In this document: positions 1 to 9,789 of the stretch, one piece after another
How the letters are laid out: every line of letters starts with the position of its first letter
Position numbering within the stretch: the first letter of the stretch is position 1
Assembly (NCBI GenBank): GCA_922989275.2
Contig: OV277866.1
Coordinates: 30,025,246 to 30,089,245, forward strand
Source of the DNA: Gari tellinella
Lineage: Eukaryota > Mollusca > Bivalvia > Cardiida > Psammobiidae
Length of the DNA: 64,000 bases
Reading direction: 5' to 3'
The notes under the pieces: model-generated
The model's database searches: none
Seen by the model: the letters and a program-made list of their open reading frames with translations, nothing else
What the model was told of the DNA's origin: nothing
Position numbers and translations under genes: made by a program

Positions 1-49
1 TTATTAGATGTTGAAGACATGGCACTGCTTAAGTTGAAAGTAGAATAGA

Positions 50-165
50 GCTGATTCAGTTTCTGTTTTACTTTCACACTACTTTTAGCTATCACCTGTC
101 TTTTATACAAGAAAATAGTCATTTCAGCGGTCATTCATGTAATAGAAAGGTTTAATTGTATGTAT
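50..165. mobile_element. Family D MITE, right-half fragment
   Basis: Shows the second palindromic core (TTTTACTTTCAC...TTTTAGC) followed by TATCACCTGTCTTT and a degraded terminus GGTCATTCATGTAATAGAAAGGTTTA. This matches the right half of the D copies at 21529 and 48433. The left half is not recognisable. Confidence 0.5.
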
Positions 166-486
166 TCTCGCATTTATAGAGAAAGTGCTACCAATGGCTA
201 AACAAGGATTAAACATATGTGTTTCATTTTAATAGTAAAAGCTATAACATTGCAAGCAAACTTAACGAATTTGCCTTGAAATCTTCCGTTTGATAGATAT
301 ACATGACATGTTATCAATTATATATTTGGTTTTTGTTTGAGGTTACAGGTATAAATCACCATACATGTACGTACAATTGCCACTGCATTGCTTATGAATG
401 ATTTCGCATTTGATCTCACTGAACTATTTCACCATAAGACAACCAGATCAAGGGTTTGGTCCGGGTAAGACACGAAGTACAATGAA

Positions 487-732
487 CAGTGGAGAAAACG
501 TTATTCTTTTCCGTTTAAACGAAACGAAAAGCAAATGCAAAACACTAAAACGTAGAAAGGCGCAACTTTTGGACAATTCTGATAATTCATGTTTATCTTG
601 GTGGCAAACAGTTTGGAGCCTGATCAGACGCCGGGTTAACCGGCGTCTGAATTGGCTCCAAACTGTTTGCAATATAAATAATAGTTTTAGCGTAAACGCG
701 GTTATTGGGAAATAATAACGTTTTCTCCACTG
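487..732 (-). mobile_element. Family A MITE, full length (246 bp)
   Basis: Starts CAGTGGAGAAAACGTTATTC and ends with the complement ...GTTTTCTCCACTG, followed by TA. The central palindrome at about 603-671 pairs GGCAAACAGTTTGGAGCC with GGCTCCAAACTGTTTGC. Orientation is set by the CCGTTTAAACG arm on the left and the AAACGCGGTTATTGGG arm on the right. It contains no transposase frame. Confidence 0.9.
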
Positions 733-758
733 TAACCCCGTGTATGGCCAGAGCCTGA

Positions 759-868
759 GGTCATAAAACGTTTTAGTTGAATCTTAGATCGTTCTTCGAT
801 TTTGATCAAATCTGATCAAACAAATGCTTGAGAAAGATCTCAGACTCAACCCGAACTCTGTATAACAT
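759..868. repeat. Family G hairpin repeat, degraded
   Basis: AGTTGAATCTTAGATCGTTCT is partly complementary to AGAAAGATCTCAGACTCAAC 55-60 bp later, around AAATCTGATCAAACAAATGC. The same motif order is seen at 47831-47955, the clearest copy. Confidence 0.55.
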
Positions 869-1500
869 TGTACTCTTGATCTAAACTGTTTTACAGTCAC
901 ATTAATATAATAGGCCATAATTAAATGTATTATGATGGTGAAAGGGTAATAATATTCAATGAAAGAAAAAACCCTTTGAACTTGAATGAAAATGCACGTA
1001 GTAATGACACGTTAATAGAAGGCATTGCCATGCCCTTTTTCCTATCATTGTATTGTCTGCTTAAAATGTTGTCTGTTTTTACTATTCAAATTTAGACTAG
1101 ACATTTTGACAGAATGAACATCGAATTGAGTGCCAAACAGTTTTCTTCCTCACTAGACATTGTGGTTTCCGAAGCATGACCTAGATCCAAATTGTTTGTC
1201 AATGACAATATAATTCCGAGTCGGCAATGAACGGGTTAATGTGAGAAAGTTTAAAAGTTAACGATTTAATTGACAAATGTTCATTATCGTGTTTACCAAC
1301 ATAATTACCCCTAATTCAGAAGTGGAGAGGCTCTTGTTTCCATTAAACATGTCGTTCGCAATCTAATTCTCATCTACAAATATTCTCAGAGTTGATGTAT
1401 CCTTTCACAGTAAAGGTGGAAAACACTGACATTTTCCGACAGTTTGGATCCTGATCCAACAGTTTTCTCTTTACAGTAGTTACCTTTTTTCTGTAGCAAT
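869..1500. other. No recognisable gene or element
   Basis: AT-rich unique-looking sequence. There are isolated fragments of the CAAACAG arm (near 1135 and 1438) but no complete palindrome, terminal repeat or credible coding frame. Confidence 0.5.
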
Positions 1501-2690
1501 ATGTTAACTGTAGTTATGTATGTATTGTTGATACGTATTCATTGTAGTTATGTATTTAGATACAGTGGGTAAAACGTCATTATTTCCCTTTCAAACGAAA
1601 CGAAACGCAAATGGAAAACACTTCAATGTCGAAATGTAGAAAATTACAACTTTTTGACAACACTTTTTACTTATTTTGACCTAAGGGACAAGCAGTTTGG
1701 AGCCTGATCAGAAGCCGGGTTTCCCTGGGTCACATCTGGCTCCAAACTGTTTGCAAAGGAAATAATTGTGTTAGCGTAAACGCGTTTATTTGGAAAGATA
1801 AACGATTTCTCCACTGTAGTTATGTATTAACTGTAGTTATAAATTTACTTTAGTTATATATTAGCTGCGATTAATTATATACTGAAGTTGATTTTTTTAC
1901 TTCTTTCTTTATTCATGCATCTAATGTAGTAATGTTTTATTCTATTAATGACTTTATTGCATTTTTTGTTTACAGTCGTGGCGAATCTAATTACGTTTTT
2001 ACTGTAGTAATGTATTTATTGTAGATATACATTGAGTAATGTATTTACTGTAATTTTGTAATTACCCTAGATATTGTTTTGCTGTTGCTAGGTATATGCT
2101 GCAGTAATATATCATACTATAGAAATGTGTTTATTATAGTTATGGTTTACCGTAGTAATCTACTTACTTTAGTTATGTATCTACTATAAAAGTAATGTCT
2201 TTATTATAATTATGTTTATACTGTAGTAATATACTTACTGTAGTAATGTATTTACTTTAGTCGTATATCTGCTATAGTAATGTATAGTTATTTTTTTATT
2301 ATAGTTATGGTTTTACTGTAGTTATGTACTTACTTTAGTTATGCATATTCTATAGTAATGTAAATATTATAGTTATGTTTTACTGTAGAAATGTATTTAC
2401 TTGAGTTATGTATCTACTATAATAATGTCTTTATTACATGTATAGTTATGTTTTTTCTGCAGTTATGCCCTTACTTTAGTTATGTTTCTACTAATGTAAT
2501 GCATTTATAATAGTTATGTATTTATTGCAGGAATGGTTTTACCTTAGTTACATATCTACTATAGAAATGTATTTACTATAGTTATGTTTAACTGTAGTAA
2601 TGTATTTAATGTAGTTACGTATTGTTTGCTGTTACATATCTACTATAGTAATGAATCTATTATAGTTATGTTTTACTGTAGGAATGTAAG
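1501..2690. repeat. 17-bp tandem satellite array, interrupted by a MITE
   Basis: Degenerate 17-bp units such as TACTGTAGTTATGTATT, TACTATAGTAATGTATT and TATTATAGTTATGTTTT recur from 1501 to 1562 and from 1817 to about 2690. Unit types tend to alternate, which suggests a higher-order period of two to four units. A family A MITE occupies 1563-1816 and splits the array. No coding frame crosses it. Confidence 0.85.
1563..1816 (-). mobile_element. Family A MITE inserted in the 17-bp satellite
   Basis: CAGTGGGTAAAACGTCATTA on the left and ATTTCTCCACTG on the right are flanked by TA inside satellite units. The palindrome (about 1689-1755) is diverged in its loop. The same satellite unit lies on both sides, so the insertion is younger than the array. 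Confidence 0.85.
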
Positions 2691-3017
2691 AGCATATTGG
2701 GGGAGTGCGACATCGCTGTGCACATGTCTATAATACTATTAATAGTTTTTATTTCATTTCAACAGCCACCTATTCAGATAACCTTTGCCACATAATTAAC
2801 CTTTTTTCTGTTGTCTAGCAACCATGACATTTTACATACAGTTTGCACCCTGATCAAATCCCTAGTACGTCTTTGACATATTAGAATCATAAGCATTTGA
2901 CGCCGCTGGCATCAACGTTTCTACATTTAATTGTTTTAAAAAACTAAACTTGAAAACCAAAGCAGACGACAATATTTTCAGCAGTCGATTTTATGAAGAT
3001 AAATAAGTTACTCATTT

Positions 3018-3184
3018 CCTACTTGTCACTATTTAACTGGTCCTTGCAAACATTGCTGATCCAGATCGGACAAAGACTTATTCGGTGTATAATCTAGATC
3101 CAAACCGTTTGACACTCGTCTTAAAATATTCTTAAGTTAAAGCACATAAATAGTGCATGTGATAAGTATTGCAGACGATGCTTG
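3018..3184. mobile_element. Family B MITE, degraded
   Basis: A decayed palindrome (TTGCAAACATTGCTGATCCAGATCGGAC...AATCTAGATCCAAACCGTTTGACACTCGT) is followed by the B-type subterminal ATTGCAGACGATGC. The ends are not clear. Confidence 0.5.
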
Positions 3185-3408
3185 TTAACTCTTTGCATGC
3201 TGGGTATTTTTTTTTCGTCTGCAACATTTTGTCTTCTGCTATTGTTCTAAAATTAGCATTTTCAAAATTTCTTTTAAATTCAGGATCAGTATGGCAAACA
3301 GTTTGGATCCTGATGAGACGCCGCATTATGCGGCGTCTCATCTGGATCCAAACTGTTTGCAAAGGCAATCACTATTGTGGATATATCCGCCCCTAGCATG
3401 CAAAGAAT
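3185..3408. mobile_element. Family B MITE, GCATGC-end subtype
   Basis: Starts TTAACTCTTTGCATGCTGGG and ends CTAGCATGCAAAGAATCAA, an imperfect terminal inverted repeat with TTAA on the left. The palindrome at about 3293-3361 pairs CAAACAGTTTGGATCCTGATG with its complement and has a CGCATTATGCG tip. Subterminal TCGTCTGC motifs are present. Confidence 0.75.
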
Positions 3409-3552
3409 CAAAGTTGATGATGCTTCATGTACGACAGTAGAAGGGTTAACACAGTGACTTAATTCATTACACTTTGCCGTCTTTGATATTAAAAAACATA
3501 CTGTCGGCGTTACAAGACCGTAACACATAGGATGTATACAACATACACTGGA

Positions 3553-3762
3553 TTAACGTCTACTTAACGCGAAATTGTAATTTGCAAACAGTTTGGATCC
3601 AGATCAGACACCGCGTCACGCGGCATCTGATCAGGATCCAAACTGTTTGCCATTCGTATTTAATACTCAATACTTTCAAAGAAAAATTAAAATAAATTTT
3701 AAAATAGATATTGCAGACGACAGTCTTGAAGCAGAATATACAACAGCAGACGAAGGGTTAGC
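3553..3762. mobile_element. Family B MITE upstream of the gene
   Basis: Palindrome at 3584-3650 (GCAAACAGTTTGGATCC / GGATCCAAACTGTTTGC, tip GCGTCACGC), then TTGCAGACGACAGT and CAGACGAAGGGTTAG, the usual right end. The left TTAA is either 3553 or 3564. It lies about 40 bp upstream of the TATA box at 3805. Confidence 0.7.
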
Positions 3763-3804
3763 GCCAAACAGCTGATTCAGACACAGGTTATAGTAGGTAA
3801 AGGG

Positions 3805-3812
3805 TATATAAG
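3805..3812 (+). promoter_or_regulatory. Putative TATA box of the 4002 gene
   Basis: TATATAAG lies about 190 bp upstream of the first ATG of the coding exon. A start site about 30 bp downstream (near 3836-3845) would give a 5' leader of roughly 160-190 bases. This is inferred from position and motif only; chance AT-rich matches are common in this window. Confidence 0.4.
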
Positions 3813-3871
3813 CGCTGAGGATGGATAACGAGCGATAGTAACAAATTGTGAGTGAATAGTGTGGAAGAACG

Positions 3872-3955
3872 ATGTCAAACAGTGTTAACAGGGCTAATGT
3901 TGATGGCTGTGATATAGAATATATTGTGAGGTTATACCGTTTATTATACCCCTGA
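3872..3955 (+). other. Upstream ORF, 27 codons
   Basis: ATG at 3872 to TGA at 3953-3955 within the predicted leader. A second minimal uORF (ATG TCA GTA TTA TGA, 3991-4005) ends inside the first main-frame ATG, so its stop overlaps that start. Such uORFs would be expected to reduce initiation at 4002 and favour re-initiation at 4029, if the leader is transcribed as inferred. Confidence 0.35.
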
Positions 3956-4001
3956 TCTTACTATTTGTTACGTTTTGCGGGTAAGTTAAAATGTCAGTAT
4001 T

Positions 4002-4902
4002 ATGATACGTGTGTACGAAAGTAATTTAATGTTTTCACCAGTTTTAATATTATTTGGATTAGCTACCTCTGTTTGGGGCCAGTGTAACTTCAGTGATGGC
4101 CAGTGCACGTACAATATTAACCTTGCACAAACAGGAAGCTGTAAGCCGGCGGAGATTGACAATGCCCCGCAAGGTATAAAACAAAAAGATGATTCTAAAA
4201 TGGTTCGAATGCAGCAAGATTTCGATATTGTTAAAGCGGACCATGAAAATAGGATCAAAGAGCTGGAAAGTTCAATACAGAAAGTTCTTAGAAATATCAT
4301 TCCCACTGGCGGTGCGGTATATACAAACGTTCCCATAAAGCTTGAACCAAATACCAGAAAAACGGTCCTGGAACCGGTCAGTCGGCGTAATCGAGTACAA
4401 GAAACCGGCGGGAATTTACTTCTTTTACAATTACAAAATCAGTTTAATAAATTACGGTCGTCGTTGACTGCGAGGACAACCGAACTGCTAGACGTTGGTA
4501 ACAAGCTTAATGAAACAGTCGACCTCTTAACTGAAACACAAAGACAAAACTTTGAGGCTTCTTCAAAACTAGGAAAATTAGAAACAAGTGAAGCGCGTCT
4601 TAAAAAGGAAAACAGCATACTGAAGAATAAGTTAAAAAGTAAAACAGAACGGTTGGATTACACAGAAGAGAGGTTAAATTCATCAGAAGCAAAACTTCTG
4701 AGTGTGGAGAATCAGCTATATGATGTTGTGCGCTCAGAAGCACTTCTGAAAGAAGAGTTAGAAACACTAAAGATAGAGATGAAGAAAACGCTCGAGGAGC
4801 TAGAGGAGTTAAAAAGAAACCATTCACTATTGACAAGGAAATACGATAAAACCAAGACTAACCTGGAAATACGAGAGATCGAATTGATAGAATGCTACAC
4901 AG
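4002..4902 (+). CDS. Secreted coiled-coil protein, first coding exon (angiopoietin/fibrinogen-related-like N terminus)
   Basis: This is the only frame that looks like a real gene. It encodes 300 residues plus one base before a GT donor (phase 1). An in-frame TAA at 3987-3989 precedes the ATG at 4002. A second ATG at 4029 (residue 10) starts a better signal peptide, MFSPVLILFGLATSVWG, and may be the true start. After it come Cys28, Cys35 and Cys47 in CNFSDGQCTY...GSC, a predicted coil around residues 62-100, and a long heptad-rich coiled coil at about 137-297 ending near Cys298. N-glycosylation sequons lie at N29, N170, N226 and N273. The order signal, C.Y..L...C motif, coiled coil, Cys resembles the N terminus of angiopoietin-like or olfactomedin-type secreted proteins, which carry a C-terminal globular domain. 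No such domain was found here, so the function is inferred and uncertain. Confidence 0.7.
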
Positions 4903-4908
4903 GTAAGC
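4903..4908 (+). other. Splice donor (GTAAGC)
   Basis: ACACAG|GTAAGC at the end of the coiled-coil exon. Codon 301 is split after its first base (phase 1). Beyond it the open frame runs on to 5033, but the sequence becomes a family A MITE from 4951, which supports the exon ending here. Confidence 0.75.
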
Positions 4909-4950
4909 ATTTACTAAGCCCTTTAAAATGCAATAAACGAGCCCAGGGTA

Positions 4951-5191
4951 CAGGGGAGAAAACAGTTTTATTCCTGTCTAAACGCAAAACTTATAACAAA
5001 CGCTTTCACTATCTAGAAAGTTACAACTTTTGAAACTGTTAAGGTTTGTTTCAATCAGAGTGGCAAACAGTTTTGACCCAGATCAGCCGCCGGATTACCC
5101 GGCGGCTGATCTGGCTCCAAACTGTTTACTAAGGATTTAATTGATATAGCACAAATGCGCTGATTGGGACAAAATAATGTCTTCCCCATTG
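4951..5191 (-). mobile_element. Family A MITE in the first intron
   Basis: Diverged ends CAGGGGAGAAAACAG and TCTTCCCCATTG. The palindrome at about 5062-5128 has a GCCGCCGG/CCGGCGGC stem with paired differences from the usual GACGCCGG. It lies about 48 bp after the splice donor of the coding exon. Confidence 0.8.
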
Positions 5192-5769
5192 TAAATGTGG
5201 GAATGGTTCATCCTTGTATAATACAAGCTGCCGGATCATACAGATCTTAAATTAAAATATGCATAGAAAACATCAAATGTAGCAATTAAAGAACGCACTA
5301 ATGAGACACCATTTAGTGGTGTCTGCTTTGTTGGGGCTGCTATGTATGTATGCATACTGATTATTTGATATACATATTGTAACGTACGTGGTACGTTGGT
5401 ATATGCAAACCGTTGTATGTTGAGAAGTGAGTCAGCTATATAGCGCAACAAATATCTCTTAGTGTGAGCTTAAGCTTTGCACCGATGGTGTTTGTTGCTG
5501 CTGGGTCTCTCGGTTTGCACGTTACAATACGTACAGCATGCTAGTAGAAACTAAAAGAAAATTGCATATACTGGATACGTCATGAATACTATAGTACATG
5601 TAACTGTTGTTCCGATAAATATTTGTATCTTATTTGGTCGTAGAGTAAATAATATGTAATAGCGAAAATGACTTCGACAAGTATGAAGTTTGCCTCGAAT
5701 TTGACTATGAACATGTATGCGGATTGCCTCGATTTTGACTAGTATGCATTTTACATCGACTTTGACTCT
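5192..5769. other. Intronic sequence, no element recognised apart from short TTTGACT repeats
   Basis: AT-rich. Around 5690-5768 the motif TCGA.TTTGACT recurs three times at irregular 30-35 bp spacing. No exon is recognisable on either strand. Confidence 0.4.
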
Positions 5770-5881
5770 CGAAGAAGGTCGGTGGTTCTACCCGATTGCC
5801 GATTTGTGCCTAAAACAGTGCATAAATGGCTTCTTGGGTCTTCCTCCACCTGTAATTAGCTGGAAGTCACAATATGACTGA
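5770..5881 (+). mobile_element. SINE-like core fragment
   Basis: GAAGGTCGGTGGTTCTACCC ... TTCTTGGGTCTTCCTCCACC ... AGCTGGAAGTC matches, from memory, a repeated SINE-type segment common in bivalve genomes. No tRNA head or A-rich tail is evident, so this is a fragment. Confidence 0.5.
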
Positions 5882-6340
5882 AACACTGTTAAAATCGAAG
5901 TAAAAATCATATCACGTCAAATAAAATCCGTTTTGACTACTATATGTATGCAGTTGGCCTTGACTTTAGACAATGACTTCGTTTGATCTCCACATCATCG
6001 CCCGAATCTTCATCTGTTTTAGTAGTCAATTGTCTAAACGCTTTGAGTGAGGTTTTAAGGATGTGTAATTGCTAATTGCTGGACAAATATAGCTCAGAAT
6101 ACTCTTGTAAAAGAATTCGCATTACCTCTGTCCTACATCAATCATGGTTGTGTATTAAGGCTGCCAATGCACCCTCTTGTACATGTAAATAGTCACCCTG
6201 TACAAGTTAAACTGTACTTTTTCTTTCAATAAATCTGTTTTATCAAGGAGATGCCTGAGTTGAATATTGCGCCATTCAGGAAGACCTTCCTATAAGCATA
6301 AGCACATGTTTTGGAGAATAGGTATATTTAGCAGGAATGA
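5882..6340. other. No recognisable gene or element
   Basis: AT-rich, without a palindrome, terminal repeats or credible coding frame. The sequence AATAAATCTG at about 6227 is an isolated polyadenylation-like motif. Confidence 0.4.
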
Positions 6341-6393
6341 TAGTAGTTCTTTTTACACTACTAAAGAAAGTAAAAGTGTAAAAAGAACTACTA
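6341..6393. repeat. Perfect 19-bp inverted repeat hairpin
   Basis: TAGTAGTTCTTTTTACACT (6341-6359) is exactly complementary to AGTGTAAAAAGAACTACTA (6375-6393), with a 15-nt loop. It does not match the MITE palindromes elsewhere in the window. Confidence 0.8.
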
Positions 6394-6481
6394 TATACAA
6401 TCACATGTATGTGGTAGTAAATAGTATAATATCTTATATGCCAATCAATTGGAAATACAATGTACATAATCTCAAATCATA

Positions 6482-6694
6482 GTTACCCATTTCATATCCA
6501 AAATCGCTTAAAATGACTCTGCTAACAGTTTGGATTCCGATCAGACGCCGCAAAACGCGGCGTCTTGTCAGAATATAAACTGTTTGACACTCGTATCAAT
6601 ATTTCTGAAGGCATACTATCTTGAATCTTACTTTTAAACGATCTTACATACAACAATACTGAAACAGACCACAATATAACGGTGAAGGGGTAAT
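6482..6694. mobile_element. Family B MITE, diverged
   Basis: Starts TTACCCATTTCAT and ends GTGAAGGGGTAA. The palindrome (6532-6586) has the tip GCCGCAAAACGCGGC. The flanks are TTAC/GTAA instead of TTAA, probably by mutation. Confidence 0.65.
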
Positions 6695-6779
6695 GACTCA
6701 TGATTAATTGGCAGAAAAAGGGTTAAAGTTAATTATTTTGGCGTCTGGTTGGGTTCGAAACCGTGTGTCACTCAGATTG

Positions 6780-7031
6780 TTAACCCTTTCCCCCATAGAA
6801 GCGACTTTTAGCGTATTTAATTAATTCCTCCGCTGAAGAAAATAGTTCCAGTTTATACCCTCATGAACTATTACCATTACAAATATTTTATATAGCCTAG
6901 CAGATTTAATCTTAAAGCAGGCTGAAAGAAAAGCAGAATGTGCCTTAGGGCACATTCTGCTTTACTTTCAACCTGCTTTTAGTGGTCACCTATCTTCAAA
7001 ACTAGAAATAGGCTATCAGGTAAAGGGTTAA
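6780..7031. mobile_element. Family C MITE, full length with TTAA flanks
   Basis: TTAACCCTTTCCCCCATAG on the left and GGTAAAGGGTTAA on the right. The palindrome at about 6912-6980 pairs AGCAGGCTGAAAG with CTTTCAACCTGCT and is centred on GTGCCTTAGGGCAC. TTAA is present at both ends (6780-6783, 7028-7031). Confidence 0.85.
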
Positions 7032-7285
7032 GAGTCGTCTTCACATTAAAAAAGCATGTCATATTCTTACTTTCATTGCATTACGTTTGCAATAAATTTC
7101 ATGTTTATATGGATGAAAGTTACGTTTACTCTCCGTTACATAGGCGTGAGGGAAAATTCTGTAGTACTTGTAGAATCAATAGTACAGATTACAGTAGACA
7201 AGTAGTATCTTGATCAGATTCTGTGGTTTACATATCTGTATAATATATATACCAAAGAGCTATGCATGCCTTTGTTCCTCGTCAT

Positions 7286-7372
7286 CTAATCTGGTTCCAA
7301 ACTGTTGCTTTGGACAACATTGGTTTTACTACAAACGCCTTTGTACTGGAAAGAAATAGTGAATTGTACCCT
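7286..7372 (-). mobile_element. Family A MITE, right-half remnant
   Basis: ATCTAATCTGGTTCCAAACTG ... GGTTTTACTACAAACGCCTTTGTACTGGAAAGAAATAG is the right arm of the palindrome followed by the degraded right end. The left half is missing. Confidence 0.6.
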
Positions 7373-7599
7373 TGACCACATTGCCTTAAATACCCTATCA
7401 TAGGTACACACTGGTGATTTGAAGACTCTGCAGTCCATATACAACTGAGCCATGTCATGACAAAAACAGCCCCATCGCTTTAAAACATTGTACAGACCAA
7501 GCATCGTTGACATCCAAGCCTCTGTATCTGAGTTTAGTCTACTCTGCCAAATACCGTAAATAATCGTGACAGCTACATAGAATGCCTTTGATTCATGTG

Positions 7600-7830
7600 G
7601 ATGTCAAACAGTGTATATCCAGACCAGCTGCCGCGGCTTTGACGTGGCGACTGGCATTGATCTACACTATTTGCAATGCGATAAGACATGTTTTGTCATG
7701 ACACAGTTCAAATCATTTCTTGTAACCTTGCAAATATTGTAGACACTGATGAGACCCACTTTAACGCAGAGTACAATCGGTGTATATTCTATTTGTTAAT
7801 GTCTACGTTTGTAAACGATACGCATTAATG
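7600..7830. mobile_element. Family B/E-type MITE, degraded
   Basis: GTCAAACAGTGTATATCCAG...CATTGATCTACACTATTTGC (about 7603-7676) is an imperfect palindrome with a diverged tip. A terminal ATTAATGGGTTAA lies near 7825. The left end is unclear. Confidence 0.45.
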
Positions 7831-8515
7831 GGTTAATTGCATACATGTACACGTAGCTAATTGATAGAGCGTTCTTCCTGATATTCTGAATTTCACCTAC
7901 TTCATGCAAAGTTATTAGTTTAAGTATCGCCTAAGTGATGCATTAAGCATCTAATTGATAAAAGCGAGGCATTCGAGAGAAAATGCACATAAAAACTCTC
8001 CCAATCATAATGTTTGCTTTTGGCAGAACGTAAATAATGCACAACTTTCTGAGTGAGGTTATTTTTACATTATCTCATTGAATCCTATTGCCACATATAC
8101 TGTATAATGCTCTGTAATAAACGGTATACCTGAAATGTAATGAGTACACATGTTCTATGTACATATAGAACCGATCAGGATCTACATTTTTATCAATTTA
8201 TAATCTTTTGTAATGAACAAGTCTGATGAGTAAACATTAACTGAATTGGAAACTGAATTAATCAATTGTAATTTCGAGGGGTAAATGAAAAAAACTGTTA
8301 CTGTTTTAGAAAGATGTTACTCTTTTAAGTTCAAAACGTATATAAGCGAAAGTACACTGCAACTTATGGTGGGACATGGATGGATTCCCGGAATAGCATT
8401 ATCATTTCAGACATTTTATCAATTTTTTACACCAAGACTAAAATATTTACTACGTGCACTGTAATACCGAGATTAGACAACACTAAGACAACCGTTATTT
8501 TGACGGGTCCTTATA
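7831..8515. other. No recognisable gene or element
   Basis: AT-rich sequence with no palindrome and no credible coding frame. The frame beginning at 8380 runs into the family A element at 8516 and is not considered a gene. Confidence 0.4.
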
Positions 8516-8764
8516 CAGTGGAGAAAACGTTATTCTTTCCCAATAAACGCGTTTACGCTAAAACTATTATTTACATTACAAACAGTTTGGAGCCAGATCA
8601 GACGCCGGGTAACCCGGCGTCTGATCAGGCTCTAAACTCTTTGCCACCACGATTAACATGAATTATCAGAATTGTCCAAAAGTTGCACTTTTCTACGTTT
8701 TAGTGTTTTGCGTTTTTTCGTTTCGTTTCGTTTAATCGGGAAAGAATAACAGATTCTCCACTTG
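8516..8764 (+). mobile_element. Family A MITE, near full length
   Basis: CAGTGGAGAAAACGTTATTC left end with a CCCAATAAACGCG arm; right end AACAGATTCTCCACTTG. Palindrome at about 8579-8645 with tip CCGGGTAACCCGG. It lies head-to-head with another copy 16 bp downstream. Confidence 0.9.
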
Positions 8765-8779
8765 AGTATAGTTACAGTA

Positions 8780-9023
8780 CACTGGAAAGGACATTGTTCT
8801 TTCCCGTTTAAACGAAAACGAAACGCAAACGCATAGCAATAATAAATATGTATAAAAAATGTTGAACATTTTAATGATTTATTTGAAACAGTACAGACAG
8901 CTTGGAACCTGATCAAGCACCGGGTTACGCATCGTCTGATCTGGTTCCAAACTATTTGCAATGTAAATAATAGTTTTAGTGTATTTACGCGTTTATTGGG
9001 AAATAATAAGGTCGTCTCCACTG
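8780..9023 (-). mobile_element. Family A MITE, diverged copy
   Basis: Left end CACTGGAAAGGACATTGTTC and right end GTCGTCTCCACTG followed by TA. The palindrome (about 8889-8960) is diverged: AGCACCGGGTTACGCATCGTCT. Confidence 0.8.
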
Positions 9024-9339
9024 TATACACTTTGTTCATTATCCCAACACATTTTTTCGGTCCATTTCTCAGACTACCGTGTAAAAACAGTGTGCTTAAG
9101 AAAGCGCAAACCATCCATCACTTTGTACTGCATTATAAAAAAGTCATAAGATATATATAGTTAGTGATAATGATGCTTCAATTTGCCACTAGCAATTTTA
9201 TGCAAAACCAGTGGGGAGTATAAGTATTGCGATTGTGGGGGTTATTAACACGAGAGTGCAGAAAAAACGTTATTAAAATGATAATGAACTGAAATGCGTC
9301 TAGAAAATTATAACTTACACTGAAATACAGACCTGTCTG

Positions 9340-9785
9340 ACGCTTACGGACGAATTTTATACATCATCTTACTAATTACAAACAGTTTGGATCGAGATGA
9401 GAGATCTTTTAACCCTTTACCACATAGCCTGTTTCTATTTTTGAAGACATGTGACCACTTAAAGCAGGTTGAAAGTTAAGCAGAATGTGCCCTAAGGCAC
9501 ATTCTGCTTTACTTTCAGCCTGCTTTAAGCTATCATCTAATAGGATTTAGAATTTTTTCTTATGGGTCATTTTAAAGACTGTATAAATTGGAACTATTTT
9601 CTTCAGTGGATGAATATATCAAATGTGCTAAAAGACGCTTATATGAGGAAAAGGGTTAAATTGGCATATCCTCTGGCTGCAAACTGTTTAAAAATTGAAT
9701 GTTACTTTCTAAACGAAATCGATGCTAAACTAAAGTTGATAAGTGTTGCAGACGACAAATTGTGCAGACTAAGACTTGTTAACAA
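9340..9785. mobile_element. Family B MITE split by a family C MITE
   Basis: The left palindrome arm (ACAAACAGTTTGGATCGAGATGAG, 9377-9402) and the right arm (CTCTGGCTGCAAACTGTTT, about 9671-9690) are separated by the family C element at 9409-9659. Downstream is the B subterminal TTGCAGACGACAAATTG and GTTAAC. The left terminus is not defined. Confidence 0.65.
9409..9659. mobile_element. Family C MITE nested in family B, TTAA flanks
   Basis: TTAACCCTTTACCACATAGCC on the left and GAGGAAAAGGGTTAA on the right, with TTAA at 9409-9412 and 9656-9659. The palindrome at about 9459-9530 pairs AAAGCAGGTTGAAAG with CTTTCAGCCTGCTTT. It interrupts a B-type palindrome. Confidence 0.85.
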
Positions 9786-9789
9786 GTAA

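Noticed and set aside
3981..3986. GTAAGT at 3981 as a donor of a 5' non-coding exon
   Set aside because: Possible, but it would place the first main ATG in an intron; the exon at 4002-4902 has no convincing acceptor before it.
3986..4336. Minus-strand frame of 116 codons opposite the coding exon
   Set aside because: Antisense shadow of the coiled-coil exon, which has a signal peptide, heptads and a splice donor on the plus strand.
4903..5033. Continuation of the coding frame beyond 4902
   Set aside because: A consensus donor precedes it and most of this segment is a family A MITE.
8653..9114. Minus-strand frame of 153 codons, one of the longest in the window
   Set aside because: Runs through two adjacent family A copies (8516 and 8780) and is repeat-derived.
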